From positions 186,001-250,000 of the forward strand of contig PGYO01000002.1 of assembly GCA_002839705.1 (NCBI GenBank): a stretch of DNA of 64,000 nt, read 5' to 3'. The notes under the pieces were generated by a model. That model had not been told where the DNA came from and made no database searches. It worked only from the letters and a program-made list of their open reading frames with translations. This DNA comes from Methanobacteriales archaeon HGW-Methanobacteriales-1. Its GTDB lineage: Archaea > Methanobacteriota > Methanobacteria > Methanobacteriales > Methanobacteriaceae. A program made the position numbers and the translations under genes. Positions 30,098 through 37,876 of this stretch are shown piece after piece (the first letter of the stretch is position 1; every line of letters starts with the position of its first letter).

Positions 30098-31144
30098 GTG
30101 ATATTAATAAAAGATAAGGACCTTGTAGTTCCTGGTGAAGTGCTGGCGGAAGACGATTTTCACGCTGGTCGAGGAACTTTCAGGGAAGAAAATAAAATAT
30201 GCTCTTCGGTAGTAGGCTTAGTTTCTATTAGAAATAAGAAAATTAGTGTAATTCCGCTACAAAGTAAATACCTTCCTAAAAGAGGGGATGTGGTTATTGG
30301 AGAAATCAATGACATAAGATTCTCTATGTGGGGATTAGATATTAATTCACCTTACTCTGGTCTTTTACCAGCATCAGAAGTATTTGGAAAAGAAAAAAGG
30401 GAACTTGAAAAAGTTTTTGATGTTGGTGATGTCCTCTTTTTGAGAGTAATTGATGTTGATGAAGTTAAAAAGGTCAAACTTGGATTAAAAGGTCGTGGAT
30501 TAGGTAAATTCAAGGGTGGAATATTAGTTTATATCACTCCTACTAAGGTACCTAGACTTATCGGTAAAAAAGGATCCATGATTAATATGATCAAGGATAA
30601 AACTCACTGTGACATTGTTGTTGGTCAAAATGGTGTGGTATGGGTCAAAGGACAGCCAGAAATGGAAAGAATTGCTGAGAAAGTCATAAAAATGATTGAA
30701 GAGCAGGCCCACACTTCTGGACTGACAGATCGGGTACGGGATTTACTGGCTGAATTAACTGGTGAAAAAGTTGAATCTGATGACAACCATGAAATTCTTC
30801 AATCAGTAGAAGATAAACTGGAAACTGAATTGGGTACCAAACCTGATGAGGAGCATACTGATTTAAAAGAATCTGCAATTGAAGAAGATGAAGGCCAAGA
30901 AGAAGATCAATTAGAATCTGATCAAAAAGATCAGGAAACTCAGCAAAATGTCCATAAAGATGAAGACGATGCTGAAGAGGGAGAAAGCGCAGAAGAGAAT
31001 GAAGCGCAGGAAAAAGATGAAGTAGATGAAAAATCTGAAGATTCAGATGAATCTACTGAAGAAAAAACTCCAAAAGATGAGAAAAGTTCTCTCCCTCGTA
31101 AAATAATTGAATCTAAATTTAATTTTAATCAGTTTAAGAGGTGA
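30098..31144 (+). CDS. rrp4: Exosome RNA-binding subunit Rrp4 with long acidic tail
   Basis: Rrp4 caps the archaeal exosome ring and binds RNA through S1 and KH domains. In this 348-residue protein the N-terminal domain ([12 protein letters not shown]), S1 domain ([20 protein letters not shown]) and KH domain ([17 protein letters not shown]) occupy about residues 1-215. The last roughly 120 residues are a highly acidic Glu/Asp/Gln-rich tail ending in a basic-aromatic tip ([11 protein letters not shown]), longer than typical archaeal Rrp4. Start is GTG with AAAGGAGGC six bases upstream. The stop overlaps the rrp41 start. Confidence 0.93.
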   Translation: MILIKDKDLVVPGEVLAEDDFHAGRGTFREENKICSSVVGLVSIRNKKISVIPLQSKYLPKRGDVVIGEINDIRFSMWGLDINSPYSGLLPASEVFGKEKRELEKVFDVGDVLFLRVIDVDEVKKVKLGLKGRGLGKFKGGILVYITPTKVPRLIGKKGSMINMIKDKTHCDIVVGQNGVVWVKGQPEMERIAEKVIKMIEEQAHTSGLTDRVRDLLAELTGEKVESDDNHEILQSVEDKLETELGTKPDEEHTDLKESAIEEDEGQEEDQLESDQKDQETQQNVHKDEDDAEEGESAEENEAQEKDEVDEKSEDSDESTEEKTPKDEKSSLPRKIIESKFNFNQFKR

Positions 31145-31860
31145 TTATTATCATCACAGAAGATACTAATTTAGGGGCAAAATCAAGGGAAGATGGAAGA
31201 GCTTTTGATGAACTACGTCCCTTGAAAATTGAAGCAGGCGTTTTAGAAAGAGCTGATGGATCAGCATATTTAGAATTTGGTGGAAATAAAATACTGGTGG
31301 CTGTTTATGGTCCAAAAGAATCGCATATTCGTAGATTCCAACGTCCAGATAGGGCCTATATCCGTTGTAGATATAACATGGCTCCATTTTCAGTAGATGA
31401 TAGGAAAAGACCAGGCCCTGATAGAAGATCAGTGGAAATTTCCAAAGTAACTGCCGAGGCTCTCCAACCATCCATACTTCTTGAAAAATATCCAAGAGCT
31501 TTAATTGATATTTTCATTGAAGTATTAGAAGCAGAAGGTGGAACCCGGTGTGCAGGGATTACTGCTGCATCTGTGGCACTAGCAGATGCAGGTATTCCAA
31601 TGAAAGACATGGTTGTGGCCTGTGCGTCTGGTAAAGTCAACGACCAAATTGTTCTTGATCTTTCAGAAGTTGAAGATAAAGAAGGTCAAGCTGATGTACC
31701 GGTAGCTATCATGCCGCGCAGTGGTGAAATTACTCTTTTACAGAGTGATGGTAGTTTAAATGCTGGAGAATTCGAAAAAGCAATAGATCTTGCAGTAGAA
31801 GGATGCCAATCCATTAGTAAAGTTCAGCAAGATGCCTTAAAGAAAAGGTATGGTGAGTAA
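31141..31860 (+). CDS. rrp41: Exosome catalytic subunit Rrp41
   Basis: Rrp41 is the active RNase PH subunit of the archaeal exosome, degrading RNA 3' to 5' with phosphate or adding tails. The 239-residue protein has [20 protein letters not shown], the arginine-rich [42 protein letters not shown] and the catalytic aspartate in [11 protein letters not shown]. Start is GTG at 31141, four bases before the end of rrp4, so translation is coupled. Confidence 0.95.
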   Translation: MIIIITEDTNLGAKSREDGRAFDELRPLKIEAGVLERADGSAYLEFGGNKILVAVYGPKESHIRRFQRPDRAYIRCRYNMAPFSVDDRKRPGPDRRSVEISKVTAEALQPSILLEKYPRALIDIFIEVLEAEGGTRCAGITAASVALADAGIPMKDMVVACASGKVNDQIVLDLSEVEDKEGQADVPVAIMPRSGEITLLQSDGSLNAGEFEKAIDLAVEGCQSISKVQQDALKKRYGE

Positions 31861-31861
31861 A

Positions 31862-32650
31862 ATGAATGTTGTTCCTGAAATAACTCGCAAAAGTATAACT
31901 GACCTTATCAACAATTTAGAACGACCTGATAGCCGTGCTATGGATGAATATCGTGAAATTTCACTGGAAACTGGTGTAATTTCTAAAGCTGAAGGCTCTG
32001 CCAGGGTTAAGATTGGAAATTCTCAGATTATTGTAGGTACCAAATCTCAACTCGGTTCTCCGTTCCCTGATACTCCTAATGTTGGCGTTATAATGACTAA
32101 TTCTGAATTACTGCCTATGGCAGCACCAGAATTTGAACCAGGGCCTCCAGATGAAAAATCTGTGGAGCTAGCCCGGGTTACCGATCGTTGTATCAGAGAA
32201 AGTCAGATGGTGGACCTGGAAAAGCTATGCCTGGTTGAAGGAAAGAAGGTTTGGATGATTTTCATTGATTTACACATACTTGATTACGATGGAAATTTAA
32301 TGGATGCTGCGGTTTTAGGTGCAGTTGCTGCCTTGTTAAATACCAGGATTCCCAAGGCCACTATGGTAGACGATGAAATAGTTATTGACTACGAAAACAA
32401 GGAACCTCTTCCAATTAGAGAAAAGGCATTAATGTGTACTTTTGCTAAAATTGGTGAACAGATGGTTTTGGATCCGTCTCTTGCAGAAGAGGAAATCCTT
32501 TCTGCTAGACTTTCCATTGGTATGACTGCTTCTGGGAATATATGTGCCCTTCAAAAAGGTGGAGCAACTCCTTTAACTAAAGAAGAAATAATGAACGCAG
32601 TAAAAATTACTGAAGAAAAAACTAAAGAATTGATGGAATATTTACCATAA
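31862..32650 (+). CDS. rrp42: Exosome subunit Rrp42
   Basis: Rrp42 is the inactive RNase PH partner that alternates with Rrp41 in the hexameric ring and positions RNA. The 262-residue protein has [26 protein letters not shown]-type N-terminal sequence, [44 protein letters not shown] and [15 protein letters not shown]. The ATG at 31862 is preferred because GGTGAG, at the end of rrp41, lies four bases upstream; an in-frame ATG at 31850 is the alternative. Confidence 0.94.
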   Translation: MNVVPEITRKSITDLINNLERPDSRAMDEYREISLETGVISKAEGSARVKIGNSQIIVGTKSQLGSPFPDTPNVGVIMTNSELLPMAAPEFEPGPPDEKSVELARVTDRCIRESQMVDLEKLCLVEGKKVWMIFIDLHILDYDGNLMDAAVLGAVAALLNTRIPKATMVDDEIVIDYENKEPLPIREKALMCTFAKIGEQMVLDPSLAEEEILSARLSIGMTASGNICALQKGGATPLTKEEIMNAVKITEEKTKELMEYLP

Positions 32651-32903
32651 TTAACCATCAATTTCAATTTTTAAACCTAACATTTATATATTTCTTTAAT
32701 TAAATTTTAAATTACTAAATTATTTTGTCGATTATATTAATATTGGCATAATAAACTAATTCACGATACTAAAGTAATTTTTACTTTTTTAGCTGCTATA
32801 TAGAAAACTAGTAACTCTATATATCAACTATTTAACAAAAGAAAGGTTATTTTATATCATAGTAACTGCAATTAATTTCAGAAATTGTCAGTTTTTCAGT
32901 GTT

Positions 32904-32969
32904 AATCACTAATTCAGTGATTCATTTCCCATTTATTGGGAATTGATGATGAGTTTGATAAGCTTATCA
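32904..32969. promoter_or_regulatory. Three consecutive inverted repeats before the L37Ae gene
   Basis: Within the 354-base gap between rrp42 and rpl37Ae lie AATCACT/AGTGATT (32904-32922), TTCCC/GGGAA (32926-32942) and a 14-base perfect palindrome TGATAAGCTTATCA (32956-32969). They sit 36-100 bases before the L37Ae start, so they could be a structured leader, protein-binding sites, or part of the upstream transcript end. The rest of the gap is featureless AT-rich DNA. Confidence 0.4.
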
Positions 32970-33004
32970 TTTCTAAATTGTAAAATTTACTCGGAGTGAT
33001 TCAA

Positions 33005-33274
33005 ATGGCAAGAACCAAAAAAGTTGGTATTACAGGAAGATTTGGTGCAAGATACGGTCGTAAAGCCAAAAGAACTGTAAAACAAATCGAAGAAAACATG
33101 AAAAAGAAACATGTATGCCCTACATGTGATCGACCTGCTGTTAAAAGAGTTAGCAGTGGCATATGGAAATGTAGAAAGTGTGGCGCTGTCTTCACTGGCG
33201 GAGCATACGTACCTGTTACTCCTATGGGTAAAACTGCTACCAGAAACATAAAACGGATTATTGGAGGTTCATGA
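33005..33274 (+). CDS. rpl37ae: Large ribosomal subunit protein eL43 (L37Ae)
   Basis: The 89-residue basic protein has the C4 zinc finger of the family: [11 protein letters not shown] and [13 protein letters not shown], preceded by [19 protein letters not shown]. The ATG at 33005 follows CGGAGTGA; an in-frame upstream extension to 32996 lacks support. The rpoP gene begins one base after its stop. Confidence 0.95.
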   Translation: MARTKKVGITGRFGARYGRKAKRTVKQIEENMKKKHVCPTCDRPAVKRVSSGIWKCRKCGAVFTGGAYVPVTPMGKTATRNIKRIIGGS

Positions 33275-33275
33275 T

Positions 33276-33407
33276 TTGTATAAATGTGCTGAATGTGGAG
33301 CTATAATTGACCCTAAGGGGTACATGGAAAATAAATGTCCTAGATGCAGATACAGAATTCTCTTTAAAGAAGTTCCCACTGTTAAAAGGACTATAAAAGG
33401 AAGATAA
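33276..33407 (+). CDS. rpoP: DNA-directed RNA polymerase subunit P (Rpo12)
   Basis: This 43-residue protein reads [20 protein letters not shown] then [20 protein letters not shown], the single zinc finger (CxxC...CxxC) and basic tail of archaeal RNA polymerase subunit P. The start is TTG at 33276, with GGAGG at about nine bases upstream in the last codons of rpl37Ae. The pairing L37Ae-RpoP is conserved in archaea. Confidence 0.93.
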   Translation: MYKCAECGAIIDPKGYMENKCPRCRYRILFKEVPTVKRTIKGR

Positions 33408-33467
33408 GGTAATTATTTATTTTACCCTTATTAACCCTCTTTATTCTAACTATTTTATCTGAAGATT

Positions 33468-34025
33468 ATGTTAATTACAACTTCAAGAAAACCTTCTAAA
33501 CGTACCAGATCTTTTTGCCAGTATTTAAATCGTGTTTTCATTTCTGAATACACTAATCGTGGTAAAATGAGTATGAGGGACGTTCTTTTAAAGGCCGCCA
33601 ATTTAGGATATTCCTATGTGGCGGTTGTTTTTGAGTATAATGGCAATCCCAGTAAGATCACCTTTTTTAATAAGGACGGATTAGAAATTCTTTCTATGAC
33701 TATAAATGTGGCCTTACCTGAGAAAAGAATCAATATTCAAAAAGAGGATTTGTCATTTAAATGTGACTTTGAAGAAATGGCCATTTTAGGTGATATTCTT
33801 CAATTAAAAACAGCAAATGATTTTGAATCTGATGAAGCAGATAAAGATGACTTTGATTTTGAAGATTTTCAAGAATCAAATCTTATAACCATCAAAGATT
33901 CTAAATTTGATGATTCAAAACAAGATTATAAGGCTATTTTAGATGTTTTTGATAAAAAAGGCATTTGTACAGGATTTAAAATTTTTATTAAGAATTTTAA
34001 GCTTGAAAATAGTTCAAAAGATTGA
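33468..34025 (+). CDS. Brix domain ribosome biogenesis protein
   Basis: The 185-residue protein belongs to the archaeal Brix/IMP4-like family that binds rRNA during large- or small-subunit assembly. The N-terminal LITTSRKPSKRTRSFCQYLNRVF matches the Brix start (TSRKPS..TR), followed by VAVVFEYNGNPSKITFF. The C-terminal third contains an acidic insertion (DEADKDDFDFEDFQES). It lies in the conserved order after L37Ae-RpoP. Confidence 0.88.
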   Translation: MLITTSRKPSKRTRSFCQYLNRVFISEYTNRGKMSMRDVLLKAANLGYSYVAVVFEYNGNPSKITFFNKDGLEILSMTINVALPEKRINIQKEDLSFKCDFEEMAILGDILQLKTANDFESDEADKDDFDFEDFQESNLITIKDSKFDDSKQDYKAILDVFDKKGICTGFKIFIKNFKLENSSKD

Positions 34026-34073
34026 TTATTTGATAATTAAATCTATTATTAATTATAATCTGGAGATTGTACT

Positions 34074-34349
34074 TTGATTCAGAATACTCCCTTAAAGTCT
34101 GTGGAAAGTGAAATTGAGATAGTATTTGATAGCAATTTACAGGCCCAAGTAGTATTTACTTCAGTTAACCCTGAAATCATTAGTTCTCCTTCACAACGTT
34201 CTTCAATGGAGATGTTAGTTAAAGGGAAGTCTATTTTCCTTAAAATTAAGTCTAAAGATTCAGCTTCTTTTAGAGCATCTTTAAATTCTTCTATTAAATG
34301 GATCATGTTATCTCTAGATGTTTTGGACCTTCAAAAAGAGGATTATTGA
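34074..34349 (+). CDS. pcc1: KEOPS complex subunit Pcc1
   Basis: Pcc1 is the dimerisation subunit of KEOPS, which makes N6-threonylcarbamoyladenosine on tRNAs. The 91-residue protein has the small alpha/beta Pcc1 pattern: VESEIEIVFDSNLQAQVVFTSV, a short RSSMEMLVKGKSIFLKIKSKD strand pair, and the C-terminal helix DSASFRASLNSSIKWIMLSLDVL. Start is TTG at 34074 with GGAG seven bases upstream. It lies between the Brix and prefoldin genes. Confidence 0.88.
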   Translation: MIQNTPLKSVESEIEIVFDSNLQAQVVFTSVNPEIISSPSQRSSMEMLVKGKSIFLKIKSKDSASFRASLNSSIKWIMLSLDVLDLQKEDY

Positions 34350-34504
34350 TATAATACAAATGTGATTTGTTTTATATTAAATTCAATTAATAGATTCCAA
34401 AATGAATTTATAAAATTAATTTAGAAATATATAATGATCTATAATCAATAGATTAAATGGCATTAATATTTTAAAATCATTCTAAATTATTATGAGGTGA
34501 AAAA

Positions 34505-34864
34505 ATGGAAGTACCACAAAATATTCAACACCAACTATCCCAATTCCAACAACTACAACAACAGGCTCAGGCCATCTCCATGCAGAAACAAACTGTTGAA
34601 GTACAAATTCAGGAAACCCAAAAAGCATTAGAAGAACTCAAAAAAGCTGATGATGAGGCTGATGTTTATAAATCTGCTGGAAATCTATTGGTCAAAGTTG
34701 ATAAAACTGAAATCAACACTGAACTGGAAGATAAGGTGGAAACTCTTAAACTTAGAGAAAAAACCATTTCCCGTCAAGAAGAAAGAGTAATGAGTAAACT
34801 TCAGGAAATGCAAGCTTCCCTGCAGGAAGCCATGCAAGGCGCTGGAATAACTCCGGGGATGTAA
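34505..34864 (+). CDS. pfdB: Prefoldin beta subunit
   Basis: The 119-residue protein is an all-helical coiled-coil chaperone subunit: two long helices (about 3-45 and 75-115) around a central beta hairpin containing [17 protein letters not shown]. The hexamer delivers unfolded proteins to the thermosome. It begins [20 protein letters not shown], and GAGGTGA precedes the ATG. The DUF3194 gene follows after four bases. Confidence 0.94.
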   Translation: MEVPQNIQHQLSQFQQLQQQAQAISMQKQTVEVQIQETQKALEELKKADDEADVYKSAGNLLVKVDKTEINTELEDKVETLKLREKTISRQEERVMSKLQEMQASLQEAMQGAGITPGM

Positions 34865-34868
34865 TTAA

Positions 34869-35153
34869 TTGAAAAATAAGCTCAAAAATTTGACGCAAGA
34901 AGATTTAAACCAGATATCTGATTTTATTTCTTCATCTGCTCAAAATTTTATTTCACAGAAAGTTTCTCAAAAAGAGATCAATGATCTGGATATTAAGGTT
35001 GAACTCTCATATGATGAAAAACTTGAAGTTGATATTACTATAGATCTTTCGCTGGATGATCTATCTTCAGCGAGTCCGGATATCGTTGATGAGGCCATTG
35101 AACATTCCTTTGAAGTTCTTGAGCCTTTTTTGGATCTTAATTTCAGGACATAA
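34869..35153 (+). CDS. DUF3194 family protein
   Basis: The 94-residue protein matches the small archaeal family found after the prefoldin beta gene (LTQEDLNQISDFISSSAQNFI; IKVELSYDEKLEVDITIDLSL). It appears to be a helix followed by beta strands and a C-terminal helix. Start is TTG. Four bases separate it from pfdB, so they are cotranscribed; function is not known. Confidence 0.8.
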   Translation: MKNKLKNLTQEDLNQISDFISSSAQNFISQKVSQKEINDLDIKVELSYDEKLEVDITIDLSLDDLSSASPDIVDEAIEHSFEVLEPFLDLNFRT

Positions 35154-35390
35154 TTTATTTTTTTTATTAATTTTCATATAACTTATTTTAATTTGATGTA
35201 AAAATTTATTCCAGAATTATAAAATAATTGTATATTTACCTACTTTTAAGATTTTTTTGCTATTTATTATTATTACTTTTCAACTTATTTTAAGGGTTTA
35301 ATTATGATTTAATACAATTTCCGCTGATTAAAGCATATTTTTATTACTTTTTTAACAAAAAGTATTTATAGGATTGTGCATATTCATTAT

Positions 35391-35520
35391 ATTGAGCATT
35401 GATTTCCTCCATGCTCAGCCATATTTTTTTGGCCATTAAAAATAATTCAGGGCATCAAAAAAAAATAAATAATCCTTTCGCTCAGTATTGTTTACTTTTA
35501 TCCGATGCCCTGTTTTAATT
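35391..35520 (+). ncRNA. Candidate structured small RNA
   Basis: A TATA-like TTTATA (35365-35370) is spaced correctly for a start near 35391. Directly there is a hairpin TGAGCAT (35393-35399) / ATGCTCA (35411-35417), whose 11-base loop holds CCTCC (35406-35410), complementary to the GGAGG ribosome site. A second, 9-bp inverted repeat CAGGGCATC (35448-35456) / GATGCCCTG (35504-35512) is followed by T-rich sequence suited to termination. There is no open reading frame. This occupies the 452-base gap between DUF3194 and the GNAT gene. The call is inference from structure only. Confidence 0.35.
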
Positions 35521-35605
35521 ATTTTAGAAGGGAGAATTGCTTTTAGAGAATTTAGGTAAACCTTATCTTTTAGAATTTCTTGTTTTATATTAGAATTATC
35601 TTATC

Positions 35606-36145
35606 TCAGGGAATTATACAGTTTTCTAAAATTTGATATTTAGAATAATGTTGTACAGGGATTGATTTTTCCATGTGCACCGTTCCACTTTTATTTTTTG
35701 TATCATAAACAACCTTATATCCCTTAGCCATCCAGAAATCTAGTGATCCTGGCACGGTACGATGTGTATGGAGATATACTTCTTTATATCCCATTTTTTG
35801 ACACAATTCTTCACCTTTTTTAACTAGCAATGAAGCCAGGCCTTGTCTTCGGTATTCTTTTTTAATAAATGCTCTCCAAAAACTGGCGGTTTTATCGGAG
35901 CTGTAAATATCTTTAAATTCTTCAAAATTTTTATCATAGGATCTAATCCCTAAGGTTCCCAATAATCTATTTTTCTCAGGATCAATGGCAATTAAAAAAG
36001 TATTTTTCTCAGAATTTAAATAGAAATTTTCAATATTTATTATGTCCTGATGAAATTCGGGTATATATCCGTATCCAAACTCCTGTTTTATAAGTTTAAA
36101 CAAAAAGTCTTTGACATTGAAAAGCCCAATATCATCTTGTTTCAT
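35606..36145 (-). CDS. GNAT family N-acetyltransferase
   Basis: The 179-residue protein has the GNAT acetyl-CoA-binding motif A: FIKKEYRRQGLASLLVKKGEEL (R-R-Q-G-L-A), followed by motif B GYKEVYLHTHRTVPGSLDFWMAKGYKVVY. The substrate cannot be told from sequence. It is divergent from the nicotianamine synthase gene across a 233-base spacer. Confidence 0.85.
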   Translation of the reverse strand: MKQDDIGLFNVKDFLFKLIKQEFGYGYIPEFHQDIINIENFYLNSEKNTFLIAIDPEKNRLLGTLGIRSYDKNFEEFKDIYSSDKTASFWRAFIKKEYRRQGLASLLVKKGEELCQKMGYKEVYLHTHRTVPGSLDFWMAKGYKVVYDTKNKSGTVHMEKSIPVQHYSKYQILENCIIP

Positions 36146-36378
36146 AACCTTTATTTTAAAATTTATAATTAGATCCCCACCAAGGTAATAATTATTAATG
36201 GATTTAAAGTAATTTTGTAATACTAATATTATATTTTATAAGATTATTTATTATATAGAATTAATTATAAAATAGTATATATAAATTGTTATAGGGTAGC
36301 AAATTTTATATTTCCCTAAGCGTTAGCAAGAAATCAGATTATTATTTATAATTCAATTTTTTATATAGGAGGAAAAAA

Positions 36379-37176
36379 ATGAGTTGTTATGTTTATTGGG
36401 ATAAAATTTCAGACATTGCTGAAAAATTAAAAAATTTTGATAATTTAAACAATAATTTTAATATAGAAAAAATAATTCCTCTATTGGATTCTATAGAGGA
36501 AATAGCCCATGACGAAACTATTGATTTTGATTCTGCAAAACATATTCTTGATCACAAAAAAATGGGTGCTGAATTAAAACTTATTCGTAAATTTTATGTT
36601 GATGTTGGAATGAAATTGGAAACAGAGAAAGCTTTAGAAATTTTAGAAGCTGATGATCCTTGGAAAGTATTGGAGTCTTTTCATTTTTACAAAAGATATG
36701 AAAAATTAATTCGTAATGAAGCTATTCTATCCCAATTATATGGGATGGAAAATATGGTGTTTATTGGTGGAGGACCCTTACCATTGACTTTAATCATGAT
36801 TAATCAATTTTTTGGTATTAATGGTACAAGTATTGAACTTTCTCCGGAGATTGCGGATATTTCCCTTCGTGTTCTTGAAAAACTTGGTCTGGACTCTGAA
36901 ATAAATGTAGTTTGTGGAGATGAAACTAAGCTTAAAAATATTGATTGTGATATGGTTATGGTTGCAGCTCTGGCTGAGCCTAAAAAAAGAGTTTTTAGTA
37001 ATGTGAAAAAATTTACTAGGCCTAATGCTAAAATTGTTTACCGAACATATACTGGAATGAGAGCTATTCTCTATGCTCCTGTCACAGAAGAAGATTTGCA
37101 AGGTTTCGTTACTTTAAATTCGGTATTGCCATCGGGAAAAGTCAATAATACTTCGGTTTTAATTAAAGTTAATTAA
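36379..37176 (+). CDS. Nicotianamine synthase-like protein
   Basis: The 265-residue protein matches the archaeal nicotianamine synthase of M. thermautotrophicus, which joins aminopropyl groups from S-adenosylmethionine (and glutamate) into thermonicotianamine, a metal-chelating molecule. It has an N-terminal helical part and a Rossmann-like SAM domain: NMVFIGGGPLPLTLIMINQF, then GTSIELSPEIADISLRVLEKL and VVCGDETKLKNIDCDMVMVAALA. GGAGGAAAAAA precedes the ATG. Nicotianamine binds Ni, Fe, Co, Cu and Zn, and the gene lies next to the large metal-related surface cluster, although a place near the prefoldin genes also appears in relatives. Confidence 0.85.
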   Translation: MSCYVYWDKISDIAEKLKNFDNLNNNFNIEKIIPLLDSIEEIAHDETIDFDSAKHILDHKKMGAELKLIRKFYVDVGMKLETEKALEILEADDPWKVLESFHFYKRYEKLIRNEAILSQLYGMENMVFIGGGPLPLTLIMINQFFGINGTSIELSPEIADISLRVLEKLGLDSEINVVCGDETKLKNIDCDMVMVAALAEPKKRVFSNVKKFTRPNAKIVYRTYTGMRAILYAPVTEEDLQGFVTLNSVLPSGKVNNTSVLIKVN

Positions 37177-37375
37177 TTTCTTTTTATTTTATTTTTTTAT
37201 CCTTTTTTGAGGCTTTCTTTTTGCTTTATTACTCTTATTAGAATTTTTAGATGATTTTTATTAATAATTAATAAATAGAAAGTGTTAAATACTTTTGAAA
37301 ACTATTTAGAATTGTCACAATAAACTAGGCTTTTGTATTATAAGATACCACCAAACTTCGCCAGTTTATTCCCTC

Positions 37376-37406
37376 TTCCAGTAGGGAATTCAAATCCCTA
37401 TTGGAA
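37376..37406. terminator. Strong 12-bp hairpin
   Basis: TTCCAGTAGGGA (37376-37387), a seven-base loop ATTCAAA, and TCCCTATTGGAA (37395-37406) pair over 12 bp with one G-U wobble, followed by CTCCCATTTTT. It lies 200 bases after the nicotianamine synthase gene in a 700-base gap otherwise without genes. It may be a terminator or part of an untranslated RNA. A simple T-loop-like look (TTCAAAT) is not matched by any tRNA body. Confidence 0.4.
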
Positions 37407-37793
37407 CTCCCATTTTTAATTTGAGATTATTTTTTTTAATTAAGAGAGCGATTCATAATTAAATTTTCAAATTAAATATTGCTATTTTTCAATTTATAAG
37501 TTTTATTCAACCTTTTTTTTCAATATTTTAAACTTATGGGACAGCCTCTTTATTAAATAGGGGTCATGGATCAATAATTATTACTTTTTCTGTTTTTAGA
37601 TAACATTGTTATTTATATTTCCTATAATAAGCTTTTTTAATGAAATAAGTATCAATAAACCTTTAATTTATTTTATGCACTTCTAAAAAGCTTTTGGACT
37701 TCTTTATTTATTATTACAAATTCAACTTTTTATTATACTATTGTATTATTTATTATACTATTTATTACTAATATTCCCGATTTCATTATATTT

Positions 37794-37824
37794 GTAATAA
37801 CATAAATTTTATAAATGTTATTAC
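37794..37824. promoter_or_regulatory. Inverted-repeat operator over the FmdE-like promoter
   Basis: GTAATAACAT (37794-37803) and ATGTTATTAC (37815-37824) form perfect 10-bp arms around an 11-base centre. The centre contains the probable TATA box (TTTATAA, about 37808-37814), so a bound regulator would block transcription. Related half-sites with the same spacing occur before 42811, 47454 and 52425. The right half is a good candidate for a metal regulator such as NikR, but this is inference. Two TTATTATACTATT direct repeats lie just upstream (about 37730-37763). Confidence 0.55.
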
Positions 37825-37876
37825 TACAATCTATTTTTGCGGTTTGTGTAAAACTGCTTATAAGATGTTAAAGGAG

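Noticed and set aside
37376-37420. tRNA (T-loop-like TTCAAAT and a CCA-like end)
   Set aside because: No acceptor stem, D arm or anticodon arm can be folded; the pairing is one long hairpin.
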